Part shown: piece by piece, positions 23,751-36,090 of the stretch
How positions within the stretch are numbered: the first letter of the stretch is position 1
Layout: each line of letters opens with the position of its first letter
Origin: Pseudocercospora fijiensis CIRAD86
Lineage: Eukaryota; Ascomycota; Dothideomycetes; Mycosphaerellales; Mycosphaerellaceae
Reading direction: 5' to 3'
Length of the DNA: 64,000 nucleotides
Assembly: GCF_000340215.1 (NCBI RefSeq)
Contig: NW_006921544.1
Span: 526,599-590,598, forward strand
Position numbers and translations under genes: made by a program
Notes under the pieces: model-generated
What the model saw: the letters and a program-made list of their open reading frames with translations, nothing else
What the model was told of the DNA's origin: nothing
The model's database searches: none

Positions 23751-23999
23751 TCGTTATCGTATTAATTACTTTTAAACGGTTAAGTAAAGAGTATAGAAAT
23801 CGCATTTTTAACGACAATTAGTATACTCGTAACCCGGACTATACTAAATAGGCTTATTATTGCGCTATAAATAGAGAAGTAGTAGACCCGCGCGGTCTTA
23901 AAGAAAGTCGAAGTCTACTATATCGCTCGCGCTCTATTTAGACTTCGAATAGCTAGTCTACTATCTACTAAGTATCCGACATCTCTACGTCTTTACTAC

Positions 24000-25690
24000 T
24001 ACCGTAATTAAAAGCCGAAGATAGTACTAACGGGCCTAAGCTAACCTCTTCTCGCCGAGCTACTTCCTCGTTATAAACTACTATATCTGCCTCTCTCCGT
24101 CGCTAATCTTCCTTCTTACGACGCTCCTTATCGATCCGCTCCTAATACCGCCGGGCAACTTCCTCTATCGTATAGGTAGGGATATATAGAGTAGAAAGCT
24201 TACTAGGAATAGGAGAAGGAGGACGATAGTCGTAATCGACATCTGTATACAAACTAGCTAGCTAGTCGGAGCGAGTTTAAGTAGCCTACTATATAAGATT
24301 AGATTTAGAACCGATTATACGGATAGGTAGACGATCTTATATAAGGACACAAAGGTTGTAGATAGCAATAGTCCTATAAGCCGACGCATTAGTCTATCGC
24401 GTAGTATTATCGACCTCCTAGTGCTTCTAAGCGTCTTCCGAAGGCTAACTAGCTTCTTATGCACCTTCGAAGAGCGATAGTAGGCGAGCAAAGGCAAGGA
24501 TAAGTCGAATGCCGTTTCCGCCTATAGTACGCGTACCGTCTATACGAACATTAGGCTACGAATTCTAAGTTTGAATAAGAGCAGTCCGGGGATCGATCTT
24601 AGCTATTACTAAGTAGAGGTTAGAAGAATAGATAGTATATACTAGGCGTAAATTAGGCGTAAATTCGAGGGTACGTAAGGCATCGAGGATATTAGTCGTA
24701 TTAGTCTAGTACTAATAGTAGTTTTTAGTGCTAGCTTTAGCCTACTATCGAGGATCGATAGGCTAGGCAGACGCTATAGTAGGCTAACTAAATTCTCGAA
24801 TAGCCTTACGAGCAATATTAACTATATCGTAAGCAAGCGGCTTATCGGAACTAGATAGGAATAGTATCCCTATAGCGCTACTAGGAGTAATAAGCTAAAG
24901 CCGATTACTAAACGTATACTACTAGAGCCGAATAAGATCGGTTAAGACCTAATTATTATACTAAGCGCGGACTAGATCGTCGGGGTTATAGGGATTCTTC
25001 GGGATATAGATAACTATATCGAAGAAATTAAGAGATCGTCTACTATTGCTCGTTAGAAGCCTTATACTACCTAGATCGTTAAATATAAATCGACCCTAAC
25101 CCTAGGTAATACGGGTATAGTTAAAGGCGAGGTCGATAAGACGTACTATTTTAGGTCGAGCTATCCGAGTTCGATAGTCTTCTCGCTTCTCTGCCTAATA
25201 GATACGATTCTTAGTAGCTAGGAGCTGTTAGTAATTAAGATATTTCTTACGGTAGACCTCCTAGAAGATCTTCTCGCCGTTGTAGTCTTTAGAGAACCGT
25301 AACTAGTATAATATCTATAAGGGACGAGCAGTATTAATTAACGCATTTTCTCGGCCGCTAAACCTACCGACAAGTGCTATACCTAGTTCTATACGCATAC
25401 GGAGGATGAATCTCCGCTTAAGCTCCTCGTTATTAGGGCGTATACTAATCTACTGCTCCTACTATTCCTACTAATATTATAGCTGTAAGTCGGGCGATAA
25501 TACTATAGATATAACGGACTAAGCGCGAGGACGATTAGCGGTAGTAGCTTGTTCGGTACGGGCTTGCTATCGGAGGGTATACTAGTTTTAGCGTTCTTCT
25601 TCCTAGATCTAACGGACGAATAGGTTCCGATTAATAGTAGGATTAGTACCTATTAGCTAGCGCTAATAATAATATCGTAGCTTAAGATAG
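24000..25690 (-). pseudogene. Helitron downstream ORF, unknown
   Basis: On the minus strand a frame interrupted almost only by TAG reads for roughly 550 codons downstream of the helicase. Visible stretches include KDYNGEKIF, RTRIARPKIVRLIDLAFNY and FFDIVIYIPKNPYNPDDLV. A charged, probably helical end follows (IDKERRKKED). I recognise no domain. It may be the C-terminal extension of the Helitron protein or a second ORF; the coding signal is good but the function is unknown. Confidence 0.55.
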
Positions 25691-25889
25691 GTAGCTAGTC
25701 GGTAGACATTATTAGAGTATAAAGGAAAGCCTTCGCTCTTAGGCTTAGGTATAGGATGCCTAGCATTAGAGGGTAGTAGACTAGGCAATGTATCTTCTTC
25801 GCCTAAAAGGGGCAACTTAGCTAGTACGCTCTAAATTCTAGGATCGCTACTATTGTCTTTATTGTTAGTATAGATATATATAGGCTGCT

Positions 25890-28007
25890 ATCTAAGGGCG
25901 TTTAATAATCTATTAGAAAAGGTTAATAATAGCCTACTAAAGTCGTAAGTACGAGAAGATAATACCGGAGATATAGTAGGTTCTAGAAGCAACTGTGCTT
26001 GCCTCCGATATTTATTAGCAAGCCGTATTCGAGCAACGCTTATCTTGCCTAGGTCTCTAATTCGGGCGAAGTCGAAAGCGTCCTTAACTATAAGGCCTAT
26101 ATAGCTCTTAACTCGAGAGAATACTACGTAGGAAAGACTAGCCGAGAAGTCCTTTAAACTAAGCTTAATAACCGCCTATTTAAGTGTTATGCCTTGTGCC
26201 TTATAAACAGTTAAGGCGTACGATACTGTAAGCGGAAATTGCTCGCGCTAGTCGTTACGTCTATCGATATTACGACGAATACAAAAGATAGGGAGGACTT
26301 TACGCCCTATAAGTTCAAACAAAGCAGGTGCTTTATCTTTTAGTCCCTCGAAGGCGACTAGTAGTAGTACTTAGCGAAGAGTCTTGCCTCGGGCTAACTT
26401 AGGCTAAATAATGTCGCAAAGAATACCTTAACGTCTATTAACTAGGCTAAACTTAGTCTAGAGGTTAGTAAGAAGCATTAACTTGTAGCCGATAGAGACC
26501 TTTAGTATATTATCGAGGTTATAGACGCTTCTACTATCGACTATAGCAGTTTCGGCGCGATTGTAACTAGTAGCAATAGGCAAGACTAGGTTGCTAATAT
26601 TACGTAGGCGCTAGTAATTAAGCTCGTCTATATTATTATTAGTAAAGTAGATCCGGATAGCGTCGTCGAAGTCTTTAATACGTATAGTAATATTAGGATA
26701 GGATATATAGCGCTACATTAAGGTCTACTAATATAGTATACGAACGTCGCCTGTACGAAGAGCTTTAAGGGCATCTCTAAACGCTACCTAATTAGCGCTA
26801 GCGCCCTCCTAACGCATATTAGCCTTTAGAAGGATAGACTTACTAAAAGCAAAGTATATAGCCTAGCCGGAAATCTCTTCTACTATCTTTAGCGTAGTAT
26901 AGAAAAGCGGCTTCTCGAAGACTAGAGTTAACTAATAGAAATTACTAAAGATAATAACGTTTATACCCCTATATAGAAGGTTTCTATCGCTATAGTACTA
27001 ACAAAGGCGTTAATCTAGTATATATAGTAGGGATAGGCTAACTATAGACTTCTCGTCGATAATAATATATTAAACGTTGCGGATATAGTTTTCTATATAG
27101 GTAAGTCGGGCTCTAGCGAGGTCTATAAAGGTCTTTCGTACTAGTAATTTGAAAGCGGAATATAGGGTAGAACTATCGATATTAGTAGCCGCTATACTAG
27201 TAGGAGCAAGCCGGATAATAGGATTAGTAGGATAATACGCCGAGCTTGCTATAGACTAGAGCTAAGCGTATATTATCTTAATAAGGTACGACTTGCTAGT
27301 ACCCCCCGTACTATCGATATTAAGGAGCAGCTACGGTAGGCGGCCGCGTCTACTATTACAGAAATCGAGGACGCTCTAGAAGTAGGTAATAACTTTATTA
27401 AAGCCCTATCGCTAGTATCTATTAAGCTTCTAGAACTAGGCGGTCGATTAAGACTATACGTCGAGATTAACTAGTCTATATACTTGCTTACGTACTTGCT
27501 ACTAGTCCTACGAAGTATTATAGATATTAGGGTACTCGCTAAGGTATTTAGTAACTCGAGGCTCCTAGTACGTAGCTCGATCGACCTCGCGATCGCTAAG
27601 GTTATTAGGGTCTTCCTTATATACGCTAGGGTTAGGCGATAGTCTATAGAGCGTATTAAAGTTAGTAGGCTCGCCTAGATTCTAAATCTTAGGATCGATA
27701 AAGGGATCGCTATCCTCGCGTAGTAGGTCTTAAAGATAATTATAAGGATATTCGTAGTTATCCTAATAATATCGTACTACCGCCTACTATATAGTAAATT
27801 AAATATCTAGTTCGTCTAGAAAAGAGTACGGCGTCTCTTCTAAGTAGTATAGAAGCTACCGGAACGGGTAATATATCTATATCTTTATTCGGAGGTACTC
27901 TTAGTATCGAGGCTTCGTTAAGACCGAAGGGTAACGTAGGAAGTAGTTAATAAGTCGTCGGTCCTTCTCTAGGTTGCTTAAAGGCCTAGGCTAACCGCGG
28001 CGCTATA
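25890..28007 (-). pseudogene. Helitron Pif1-type helicase domain
   Basis: Minus-strand motifs in order: a degraded Walker A with surroundings LLLNIDSTGGTSKSYLIKII (about 27330-27270; Gly-Gly-Thr-Ser-Lys-Ser in place of GxxGTGKS), Walker B YIIIDEKSIVSLSLLYI (about 27072-27020), FSNFYxLTLVFEKPL (about 26955-26905), and the motif V/VI region ALTVYKAxGITLKxAVIKL then SYVVFSRVKSY (about 26225-26105). This is the Helitron helicase that unwinds DNA during rolling-circle transposition. Its N-terminal Rep half is displaced to 34770 and beyond by the LTR element. Confidence 0.9.
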
Positions 28008-28012
28008 GATTC
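28008..28012. repeat. 5 bp target-site duplication (left) of second gypsy
   Basis: GATTC, repeated at 34765-34769. Confidence 0.9.
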
Positions 28013-28215
28013 TATTAAGATATTAATTAAATAGCTATCTAAATTAATAACGAGTTAAGGAAGGAAAGAAGAAGCTCTTCCGTAGAAGGGGCCTTTTATC
28101 CGCTCGGCGGAGGCCGCTTAGCGGAGTCCGTAGGCTTTAGATTACGTAATTTGGATTACGTAACCTTAAGTTACGTAATCTCGAATTTTATATACAAGTC
28201 GCTAAGATCGTAATA
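28013..28215 (-). repeat. 3' LTR of second gypsy
   Basis: 203 bp, starts TATTAAG and ends CGTAATA (TG/CA ends changed by RIP). It differs from 34562-34764 at only a few positions, for example ATTACGTAATTTGG against ATCACGTGATTTGG. Confidence 0.93.
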
Positions 28216-29600
28216 GCACTCTCCCTCTTCGTAGGCGACGTCTATAGCGCTATTACTTATTATCCTTAGATCGTTACGATTATAGCGACTAAAAGTAGTA
28301 CGCTTAGTCGTATTAGTACCGCGGAGTTAGTAATACGTAGCGGGCGCGGTTTGCGTAAGTGTCGACGGTAATAGTCTTCTACTACTTCTTATATATTAGT
28401 AACGTCCTTAGCGGCTTCCTATATTAGCTTATTATAACCGATCTACTTTACCTTATATTATATATTGTCCTTCTTTCCTTTCGAGTCTAATATCTATTCT
28501 ACCTCCTATTCCTCGTTACTATCGATAATTAATAGTAGTAGCGGCTCGTATCGCTAACTAGCTATACTCGCTTTAGATACCGGTATAAGGAGCGACGTAT
28601 AAAACACGTCGTATACTCGTATTAAGTTAGGTAGCTTTAGCTAGTACGCGTATAGTAATACGATTTTAACGATCTTATATAGGCTAGAGTTCTTAACGTC
28701 GAGCTTAGCGTTTAGCCGATCGGTACTTATATCTTTAAGAGATAGGAATACCTTATCGCCGACTCGGTATATAGAAGTAGGTCGACGGTATTAGTTAGTA
28801 GAGTCTTCTATACGAGATTGTTAGTATCTTATCTACTCGACGAGATAGGCTTCGAGGGTCTAAAGATAGTCTATCTAGGCCTAAGCGTCGTAGTTAATTA
28901 GTAGGTCCTCTTCCGGTAATATCGAAGGCTCGCTTCCGAGGCGCGGATTGTAGCTATAACTAGCTTAGAAAGGTAATAACCTAGTAGTCTCGGATAGTAC
29001 GTTATTTATTACGAATTCGGCGATAGGAAGCTATAGGCTCTAGTCGTCTTACTCGTAGTTAACGTATAACTAGAGATATCCCTCGATAACCTCGTTTAAT
29101 CGCTTAGTCTATCTATCGGTTTAAGGATAATAAGTAGTCGAAAGATTACGCTTAATACGTAGGCGCTTATATAAGTAGTTCTAGAACTTAGAAATAAACT
29201 ACGTACTATAGTCTAAAGTAATAGCGTTAGGAAGGCTGTAAAGCTTCTAAACGTACGTAAGGTAGGTATTAGCGACTATCTAAGCGCTCGAGTATCCTTC
29301 CTTATATATAAATAGGATAAGATATCGTATCTTAGTTAATCGATCGACGACGATAAGGATCGAGTTATAACCGGAGCTATCGGGGAGGCCGGTAACGAAG
29401 TCTATTATTACGCTCTTCTATCGAGTAGTCGGTATAAATAGAGGGCGAAGGAGTTTATATTTCGCCTACCGCGATAATTTAGTTCGAAGATAGATATAGT
29501 AGATACCGATATATCGTTTAATATCTTTATATATTCGTAGCTAGTAGTAACTATAGCTAGTAAGGTAGAATATTTTTACGATATCGGGATATCTAGCGGC
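28216..29600 (-). pseudogene. Second gypsy integrase region
   Basis: The minus strand reads TSLPxSPIAPVI in one frame and, in the coding frame, DFVTGLPDSSGYNSILIVVD followed by RLTK and IRYLILF near 29412-29310. This is the first part of an integrase core with its Asp residues. The distal part to about 28216 is degraded and a chromodomain was not confirmed. Confidence 0.75.
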
Positions 29601-29934
29601 GGAATAGTCGTAGTATACGCGGATAATATCGGTATAGAGTAATCTATCTATTTCCTTAGCCTCTAGTATATAGAGGTAATCGTAATAGAATAGGAGATTA
29701 TCCTTAATCTTATAATTTAAGGGAAATAGAGGGAGATTATTAGAAGGATCCGACCTACTATAAAAGTATCCCTTTACTTATTAAAAGAGGGCGTCCTTAA
29801 TCGAGACCTCTCGAATTCGCTTAGTAATACTCTCGGCGTTAATTAAAGTCTCGGCGCCGAGGGATTCTATAGCAAATATAACTATATCGTCGCTAGCGGC
29901 GTCGATACGAGCTTTTACAAATTAGGGTTTACTC

Positions 29935-29967
29935 TAACCCTAACCCTAACCCTAACCCTAACCCTAA
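29935..29967 (-). repeat. Interstitial telomere-like repeat 1
   Basis: Five TAACCC units (TTAGGG on the minus strand) between the RNase H and integrase regions of the second gypsy element. Confidence 0.9.
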
Positions 29968-30034
29968 GGGTCGTTACTATAAAAAACGTAAAAGTCGTTA
30001 AATCGTCTATTTCTTCGAGAACCGTAGTTATTTA

Positions 30035-30080
30035 CCTTAGGGTTACGTAACCCTAACCCTAACCCTAATCCTAATTCTAA
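30035..30080 (-). repeat. Interstitial telomere-like repeat 2
   Basis: CTTAGGGTTACGTAACCCTA forms an inverted pair, followed by two further CCCTAA units and degenerate CCTAAT. Confidence 0.85.
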
Positions 30081-30229
30081 GAAGAAGATTTTATAGGCGG
30101 CGGATCGGAGGTCTACTACTAGGTTATATAGCTTTAGTACGAGTTAGTAGTTATACTTAATACGTAAGTCTTCTATCGATAAGAATAGATCGGCGGAGTA
30201 AGATATAAGTAAGTCCGGCTTAGCTCCTT

Positions 30230-30600
30230 ACCTACTAGGGCGGTATATAATCTCGAAATTAAACCTACTAAGAAACTCGCTCTAGCGAGCTTAGCGGCAG
30301 TTAAGTTACTTAGTAGATATATAGAACTATAGGTTACGGTAATTAGTAATAATACGGATAGGTCCTTTATTAAACCGATAGCTTTCTAATTCGGATCTCT
30401 AAGACTCGAAGGCCTTAATAATAGCGAGAAGCTCTTTATCGTAGATCTCGTAATTATATTCGGCGGGTATTATCTTCTTTAAAAAGTAGGCGACGGGCTT
30501 CTATATACCGTTAGTATATAACTAAGATATAATACCGGTAGTAATATAATCGGAAGCGTTAGTCTCGATTATTACTAGTAGGTCCGGATTATAATAGGCT
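30230..30600 (-). pseudogene. Second gypsy RNase H
   Basis: The minus strand reads [20 protein letters not shown], then [13 protein letters not shown] and IRIITNYRNLxFY, the standard gypsy RNase H blocks (the Asp of TDH/TDY is Asn). It follows directly on the reverse transcriptase. Confidence 0.88.
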
Positions 30601-30959
30601 AATATAGGTATAGAGGTAAAGGCGGCCTTAAGCTAGTCGAAGGCGTCTTAGTAAGCCGCTATCTATACGAAAGGAGTATCCTTATAAGTTAATAGGACTA
30701 TAGGCTTTACGATTCGCGCGAAGTTACGGATAAAACGGCGGTAGAAGTTTACGAAGCCGAGGAAGGACTATATATCCTTAATATTAGTAGGAATAGGCTA
30801 GTCGCGTATAGCCTCGATTTTCTCGTTATCTATATAGATACCGTCGGTACTAATAATAAGGCCTAGGTACTTAACCGTTATTACCTTAAACTCCGATTTC
30901 GATACGTTAGCTTATAATCCGGCCTTTAGGAGCGCGTCTATTACTTAGCGTACGTAATA

Positions 30960-31370
30960 GCAGTATTCTTCGATAGAGTTAGAATAGATAAGTATATCGT
31001 CTAGATACGCGGTATAGAATACGTCGAGGAAGGGCCGGAGGGCGTCGTTAATATATTATTAGAAAGTTAATAGCGCGTTATATAGCCCGAACGGTATAAC
31101 CTTATATTCGAAGAGGCCGTATCGAGTATAGAAGGCTGTTTTCTACTTATAGCCTAGTTCGATACGGAGTTAGTTAAATACTAAGATAATATCGAGTTTA
31201 GTATATACTACTACCTTACTTAACCGATCGAGTATCTCTTAGATAAGAGGGATCGGATATCTATTCTTTACCGTAATCTCGTTTAGCTTACGATAGTCTA
31301 CGTAGAACCGTAAACCTCTACTAGGTTTCTTAACGAATAGTACTAGCGAAGAGTACTATAAGGTTAATAC
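30960..31370 (-). pseudogene. Second gypsy reverse transcriptase
   Basis: The minus strand reads [20 protein letters not shown], then PLIxEILDRLSK, YTKLDII, KTAFYTRYGLFEYKVIPFG and finally [12 protein letters not shown] (about 31020-30985). The catalytic YLDD is intact, in contrast to the YLDN of copy A. Stops are TAG. The N-terminal part continues to about 31700. Confidence 0.93.
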
Positions 31371-32269
31371 TTAGATAAACCCCTTATCGAGGTTGTCCTT
31401 TAAATAGTTACGTAGGACTTCTAATTCCTCGTACGATATACCGTAGAGCGGGCTATACGTCGTTTCCTTACCTTTAATAATATCGATACGGTAGTTTTAC
31501 CTAGGTCGATATAGCGGTAGCTTCTTCGTATCTTCCTACGAGAATAATATTAACCTACCGTAGTAGTACTAAGGGACTTTGTTAGTAGGATTAATATACT
31601 TCTTCTTAGCTATTTCTTTCTCTATATCCCGTAGCGATACGGCGAATACGAATAAATCCTTCTTCTTTGTTTGCTAGTTAAAGACCTACGTACTTATAAG
31701 AGCTATAGTTATACCGGCGATATAGATAAGCGGCGGTAATAAACGTTTTAGCGCTAGTCGCGGCGATAGATACGGCGGAGGTAAGGGCGGAGATAAGAAC
31801 TATATCGATACTAACCGGCGCGTCGGATAGTCGCGCTATATATAATGCCTTCGTATCGAGTCGATAAGTTTTACTACGTCGGTATCGTCTAATAGGTTAC
31901 GAGCTAATAGCTACTATTAATGTATTATATTGCTATAGGCTTAGCGTAAGCTAGCGTATCGTTATCTTCGCGATCGGATAGGCCGTAGATACGAACGATA
32001 GTATATAAGTCGTTATAGTATTCCTTATAATAGTTAGAGTTAAACTATACTCGGTTAAGCTTCTAGTCGATACGAGGGTTATACCTATTAAGCTATAGGC
32101 GGCCGAGAATAATAGGATAGTATCCTAGCGTAGTAAGGTAGAAAGTCCTATATTCGATATAGCTATTAATATTAACGGTCGCTCTAGTATACTAAGTAAC
32201 GTTAGCTACGAAGCTACCGTCGAAGGTAGTTAATCTACGAGGCTCCTTTAGGTTATAAATAGGGAGTTA

Positions 32270-32350
32270 GTATTAGTATACGTAATATAAGTCGATAAAA
32301 GATAAACTAGTACAACCGTAATTAACTATTACTAATAATTAATATTCGAT
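32270..32350 (-). pseudogene. Second gypsy aspartic protease motif
   Basis: The minus strand reads VIVNYGCTSLSFIDL. N-Y-G stands where D-S/H-G is expected, so the catalytic Asp appears mutated to Asn. It lies between the gag tail and the reverse transcriptase. Confidence 0.6.
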
Positions 32351-32689
32351 ATCCTACCCTATATCTAGTACGCTAGACTAAGGTTTATTACGAGCCGTTA
32401 AAGTATAATATAAGACGAGATATTAATTATCGCCCTCGGGTATAACGCTTCCTAATAATACTAATAAACTAATCTTTAAATCTTTCTACTATCGATATTT
32501 CTTTCTATAATTAGGGTATAGGTTCTTCGGAAATAACGGTATAGGCAACTCTATCGGTATAGGCTCTTAAACGCGACTTTATTTAAGAGCTATACTTTTC
32601 CCTCCTTATCGCTACTATTAGCGTTCTTATTATTAGTAGGAGGCAGATTAGTCGGATCGGTAGCGGCGGTACTAAAGGCGGAGACGTTA

Positions 32690-34550
32690 GTATTTAGACG
32701 ATTACTACGGCCTTAAGCGCGGCGGACGAGCTCTAAATAAGTAGTATTAGAGCAGACGTAGTTACTACTATAGAAGCGGTATAAACCCTCGCGGCGGCGG
32801 CGATCTCTCTCTTCGATCGTTACGCGGCGACGATTACCCTAACCCTAACCCTAACCCTAACCCTAAGTAGTAGAGAGGTCTATAGTATCTAGGTCGCGGA
32901 TAGTCGTAGTCGTAGTCGTAGTAGTACCGGGGTTGTTATTATTATTATTCGCCGAGGTAAATTGCCCTTAGTTATTATATAGAGCGATATATCCTTATAG
33001 AGCGTACTAATTATTAGAGCCGCTAGTATTATTGTTACTACGGTTAGTATTCGAGCCTTAGTTAGTAGTATTGCTTAATCCTAGCTTAGTATTATCGCGG
33101 CTGCTTTCTACGCGATACTAGCGGAGCCGATTATCGATAATAGTTAGTCGTCGGTATAATACTAAGAAGTCGGTAGGCTTATTATATATATTACTAAGCG
33201 CTACTTTTAATTCGGAAAACAAGCTACGCTTAAGAGCGTTAACCTAAGCTCGGCCTTTATAACTAAGTAAGGCGTTAAGTCGATTAAACTCTATAAGGTA
33301 GTAAGTAAACTCCTTATTCTTCTACTTTAAGTTATCTAGCTTATAACTAGTAGTAGCGACCTTATTAGGATCGCCGAAGGCATTAACTAATAGATTACGG
33401 AAGTTATCGAGGTCGTCGAAATCTACGATTACGCCTTATTTATCGTAACGGACGTATAGCTAGACTATCGAGCGGGCTTTACCGGTAGTACGACTATACG
33501 TATATATTAACCGATCTTATAGTATTAGAAAGCGATTATTATTAATTGTTAACTTAATCGTAAGCTTAGTAAGGAAGGGCTTTAGCTTTTTACGGTCTCT
33601 ATCGTATTTCTCGGGGTCTAGATACTTCTCGCTCTTACTATATCTAGTATAGTTATTATTATCGTCGATACTACGGTTAAATCGAGAACGTCGGAGAGGC
33701 TTAGGTTAGTCGCGAAAGGTAAAGAGGTTAAGAGGTCGACGGAATAGAGGTCGGCTATTATCTAATATAGGTCCTCGACCGATTAGATTATATAATAAAG
33801 ACGCTTCGGCGTTACGACGAGCGCGAGCGGCTTATTTACTAGCTCGTCGGGCGATATCTTCTATAGAAGACTATTATTATTATAGGCGAGCGACCTACTA
33901 AGCTAGGTTATTACGCTACTATTACGCAATAACTAAGGAGTTACGTACTAAATCGGCGGCTCGACGCTAGTATTCTACTTTAGTCCGAGCCTATACTAGC
34001 TCGCTATTAAGATAAGTATTAGTCTTATAATAAGCTTATTATACCTATTCTAATATCTCTACCTCTTACTAGTATTGCTAACGAAGTGTAGCTACTAACT
34101 AATATAGCTTAGTTATACGCTAGAAGATATATTTAGCGGCCTCCTACTCGTTTACTCTATTAAAGAACTAATAGAAGTCTTAGAGGCTACTAGGTAGCGG
34201 CTATCGTAGTACGCTATCGATGTCGGCGGGACTAGGTCGTAGACCTTACGGTAGTTGTAGTAGTTCTAGTATACCGTTTAACGGGGCCCTAGCTATTCCT
34301 ACGTAGTTAGGCGTATTCGTATATTCCGAGCCGCTACCGCGATCGGTAGGCGGTCTTAAAGGATCTATAGCGAATCGGCGGTATTACTACGGTCGGGTAG
34401 CTTACTATAACTAATATAGATTAGTATATAGGTCTATTAGTACTATCGTATAATAGGGAGCGTAGAAGGGCGATAGCGATCGCCGGCGGCGTAATTCTTC
34501 GTATAGGCGTACGCGATAGTACCTACGACGTTATCGTAGGTAATAAAGGA
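32690..34550 (-). pseudogene. Second gypsy gag region
   Basis: This is the gag position, between the 5' LTR and the protease. An Arg-rich stretch and a degraded knuckle-like EGLYRFYSSNYVCSNT lie near 32800-32750, with most Cys/His replaced by Tyr or Ser. A TTAGGG-type run sits just upstream of it in coding direction. The capsid part is readable only in fragments. Confidence 0.55.
32835..32867 (-). repeat. Interstitial telomere-like repeat 3
   Basis: Five CCCTAA units (TTAGGG on the minus strand) in the gag C-terminal region, about 2.9 kb from repeat 1. Confidence 0.9.
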
Positions 34551-34561
34551 ACTCGTTATTC

Positions 34562-34764
34562 TATTAAGATATTAATTAAATAGCTATCTAAATTAATAAC
34601 GAGTTAAGGAAGGAAAGAAGAAGCTCTTCCGTAGAAGGGGCCTTTTATCCGCTCGGCGGAGGCCGCTTAGCGGAGTCCGTAGGCTTTAGATCACGTGATT
34701 TGGATTACGTAACCTTAAGTTACGTAATCTCGAATTTTATATACAAGTCGCTAAGATCGTAACA
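34562..34764 (-). repeat. 5' LTR of second gypsy
   Basis: 203 bp, starts TATTAAG and ends CGTAACA with the CA intact. It pairs with 28013-28215. Confidence 0.93.
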
Positions 34765-34769
34765 GATTC
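34765..34769. repeat. 5 bp target-site duplication (right) of second gypsy
   Basis: GATTC, identical to 28008-28012. Confidence 0.9.
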
Positions 34770-36090
34770 TATCCTATAAGATAGATAAAGAGAGTAATAT
34801 CTTCTATATCTTCGGAGCGGTTAAGATACTTTTAGACAACTATTCTACTAGGCGCGCGACGATTCGTATTATCTTTATCGCCGCTAATATCGCTAGCTTT
34901 ATTGTCCTCTGCTAGGTTATCTACTATAGGCAAATCGATAGGAGCGCTCTATTCGGAAGGGGGTCGGTAATCTAGGGTAACTATAGTCCGGCTACCCTTT
35001 TAAAGCGGTAGCTATAAGTTAAGATAAGCTACCTCCTACGTAGGCTAATCCCGCTTAGTAATTAGGATATTAAGGAGCTTAGCTACTATCGAAAGGAGGG
35101 GCTTATTATAATTAATAAAAGGAAGTAAGCCCTTTATAATATTATCGTACGACTTGCTTTTTACTTTAGTCTTGCTATAGTACTTAGCAATATATTGCAT
35201 AACTACGTATATAGTAGTATAAGGAGTAATATCGTAGTTAGCCCTCTAAGCTATAGACATTAGCCGATTAAAGTGATTTAGCTAGGAGTCGTTATAAGCG
35301 GCGGTAAAGCTAAGATAGCGGTTGTTATACTCGTAGTTTACGTCGGCCTCGTCTCGATACCTTCGTAGAAAATAGAAACGGTATTATAAATCGCTATCTA
35401 GATCGTCCTTTCGCTTAGCCTAGCAATAGTTACTATAGACATAACGCTATATACGATTAATAATATCTAACAAGTTATTCTAGGCATTATTAAGCTCCTT
35501 AGTACTATACTAGATAGTAGCTCCTTGTCTAAGATCTCGACTAGGCTCTAGATTAAGAGCAGTAATATATACTCTCTATTGCTTTACGAAGGCTATAAGT
35601 CCGTTATTAGTATCGATATCGGGCTTCGGAAGATTATACTAGAGGAAGAAGTAGACGTAATAGCTACTACGGTTCTACTATTTAAAGCGATACTAATAGT
35701 CGACTACGTTAAACTTCGGGGTTAGGAGCTTCTCTAGTAGGAACTTAAATCGACGACTAATATAGGCATTAGCAATATAAGGATACTTACGAAGGTTTTC
35801 GCGAGCTATCTTTATACGATAATACGGAGGTAGTTTCTTCTACTACTCGTATCTAGGCATTAACCGAGTAAGAGAATCCTACTAAAGGTTAGTAGCACTT
35901 ACTATATAGAACAGGTTAGGCTTACCTAGAGCTCGTATATACGTCTCTAGGTTAACCCGCCGCCCGTTCTAATACGGACGCGTGCCTCTAATCTAACCGC
36001 CGACTCGAACGATACTATTAATAAGCCGCTAGGCATTAGGGTTACGCTAATCTGCTAACAATGCCGCCTCGATAGTCTTAGCGGTTACCT
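34770..36090 (-). pseudogene. Helitron Rep (HUH) domain and N-terminal region
   Basis: The minus strand reads RGTRPY, then RRVNLETYIRALGKPNLFYI, LMPRYE, IARENLRKYPYIANAYISRR, LTPKFNVVDYxYRF and SSYYVYFF, then DITPYTTIYVVMxYIAKYYS and KRDxPTxEVAYLNLxLPL. These are the conserved blocks of fungal Helitron replication initiators. The HUH site (about 35671-35648) should read P-H-x-H; both His codons are now Tyr (CAC/CAT to TAC/TAT). The frame leads into the helicase across the LTR insertion at 34769/28007. Confidence 0.88.

Larger units (their letters stand above)
28013..34764 (-). mobile_element. Full-length Ty3/gypsy element, minus strand (6,752 bp), inside the Helitron
   Basis: Two 203 bp LTRs, nearly identical, with flanking GATTC duplications. 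Minus-strand order from right to left is gag, protease, reverse transcriptase, RNase H, integrase. The RT and integrase sequences differ from copies A-C and family C, so it is a third gypsy family. LTRs are nearly uniform while the inside is heavily RIP-mutated. It carries TTAGGG-type repeats at three positions. Confidence 0.95.

Noticed and set aside
24315..24497. Minus-strand 60-codon open frame
   Set aside because: It lies in the Helitron downstream ORF region in a frame that does not match the longer, TAG-interrupted coding frame; short and without motif.
29935..30080. Chromosome end (telomere)
   Set aside because: Runs are only 3-5 units, partly inverted, and continuous gypsy sequence flanks them on both sides.
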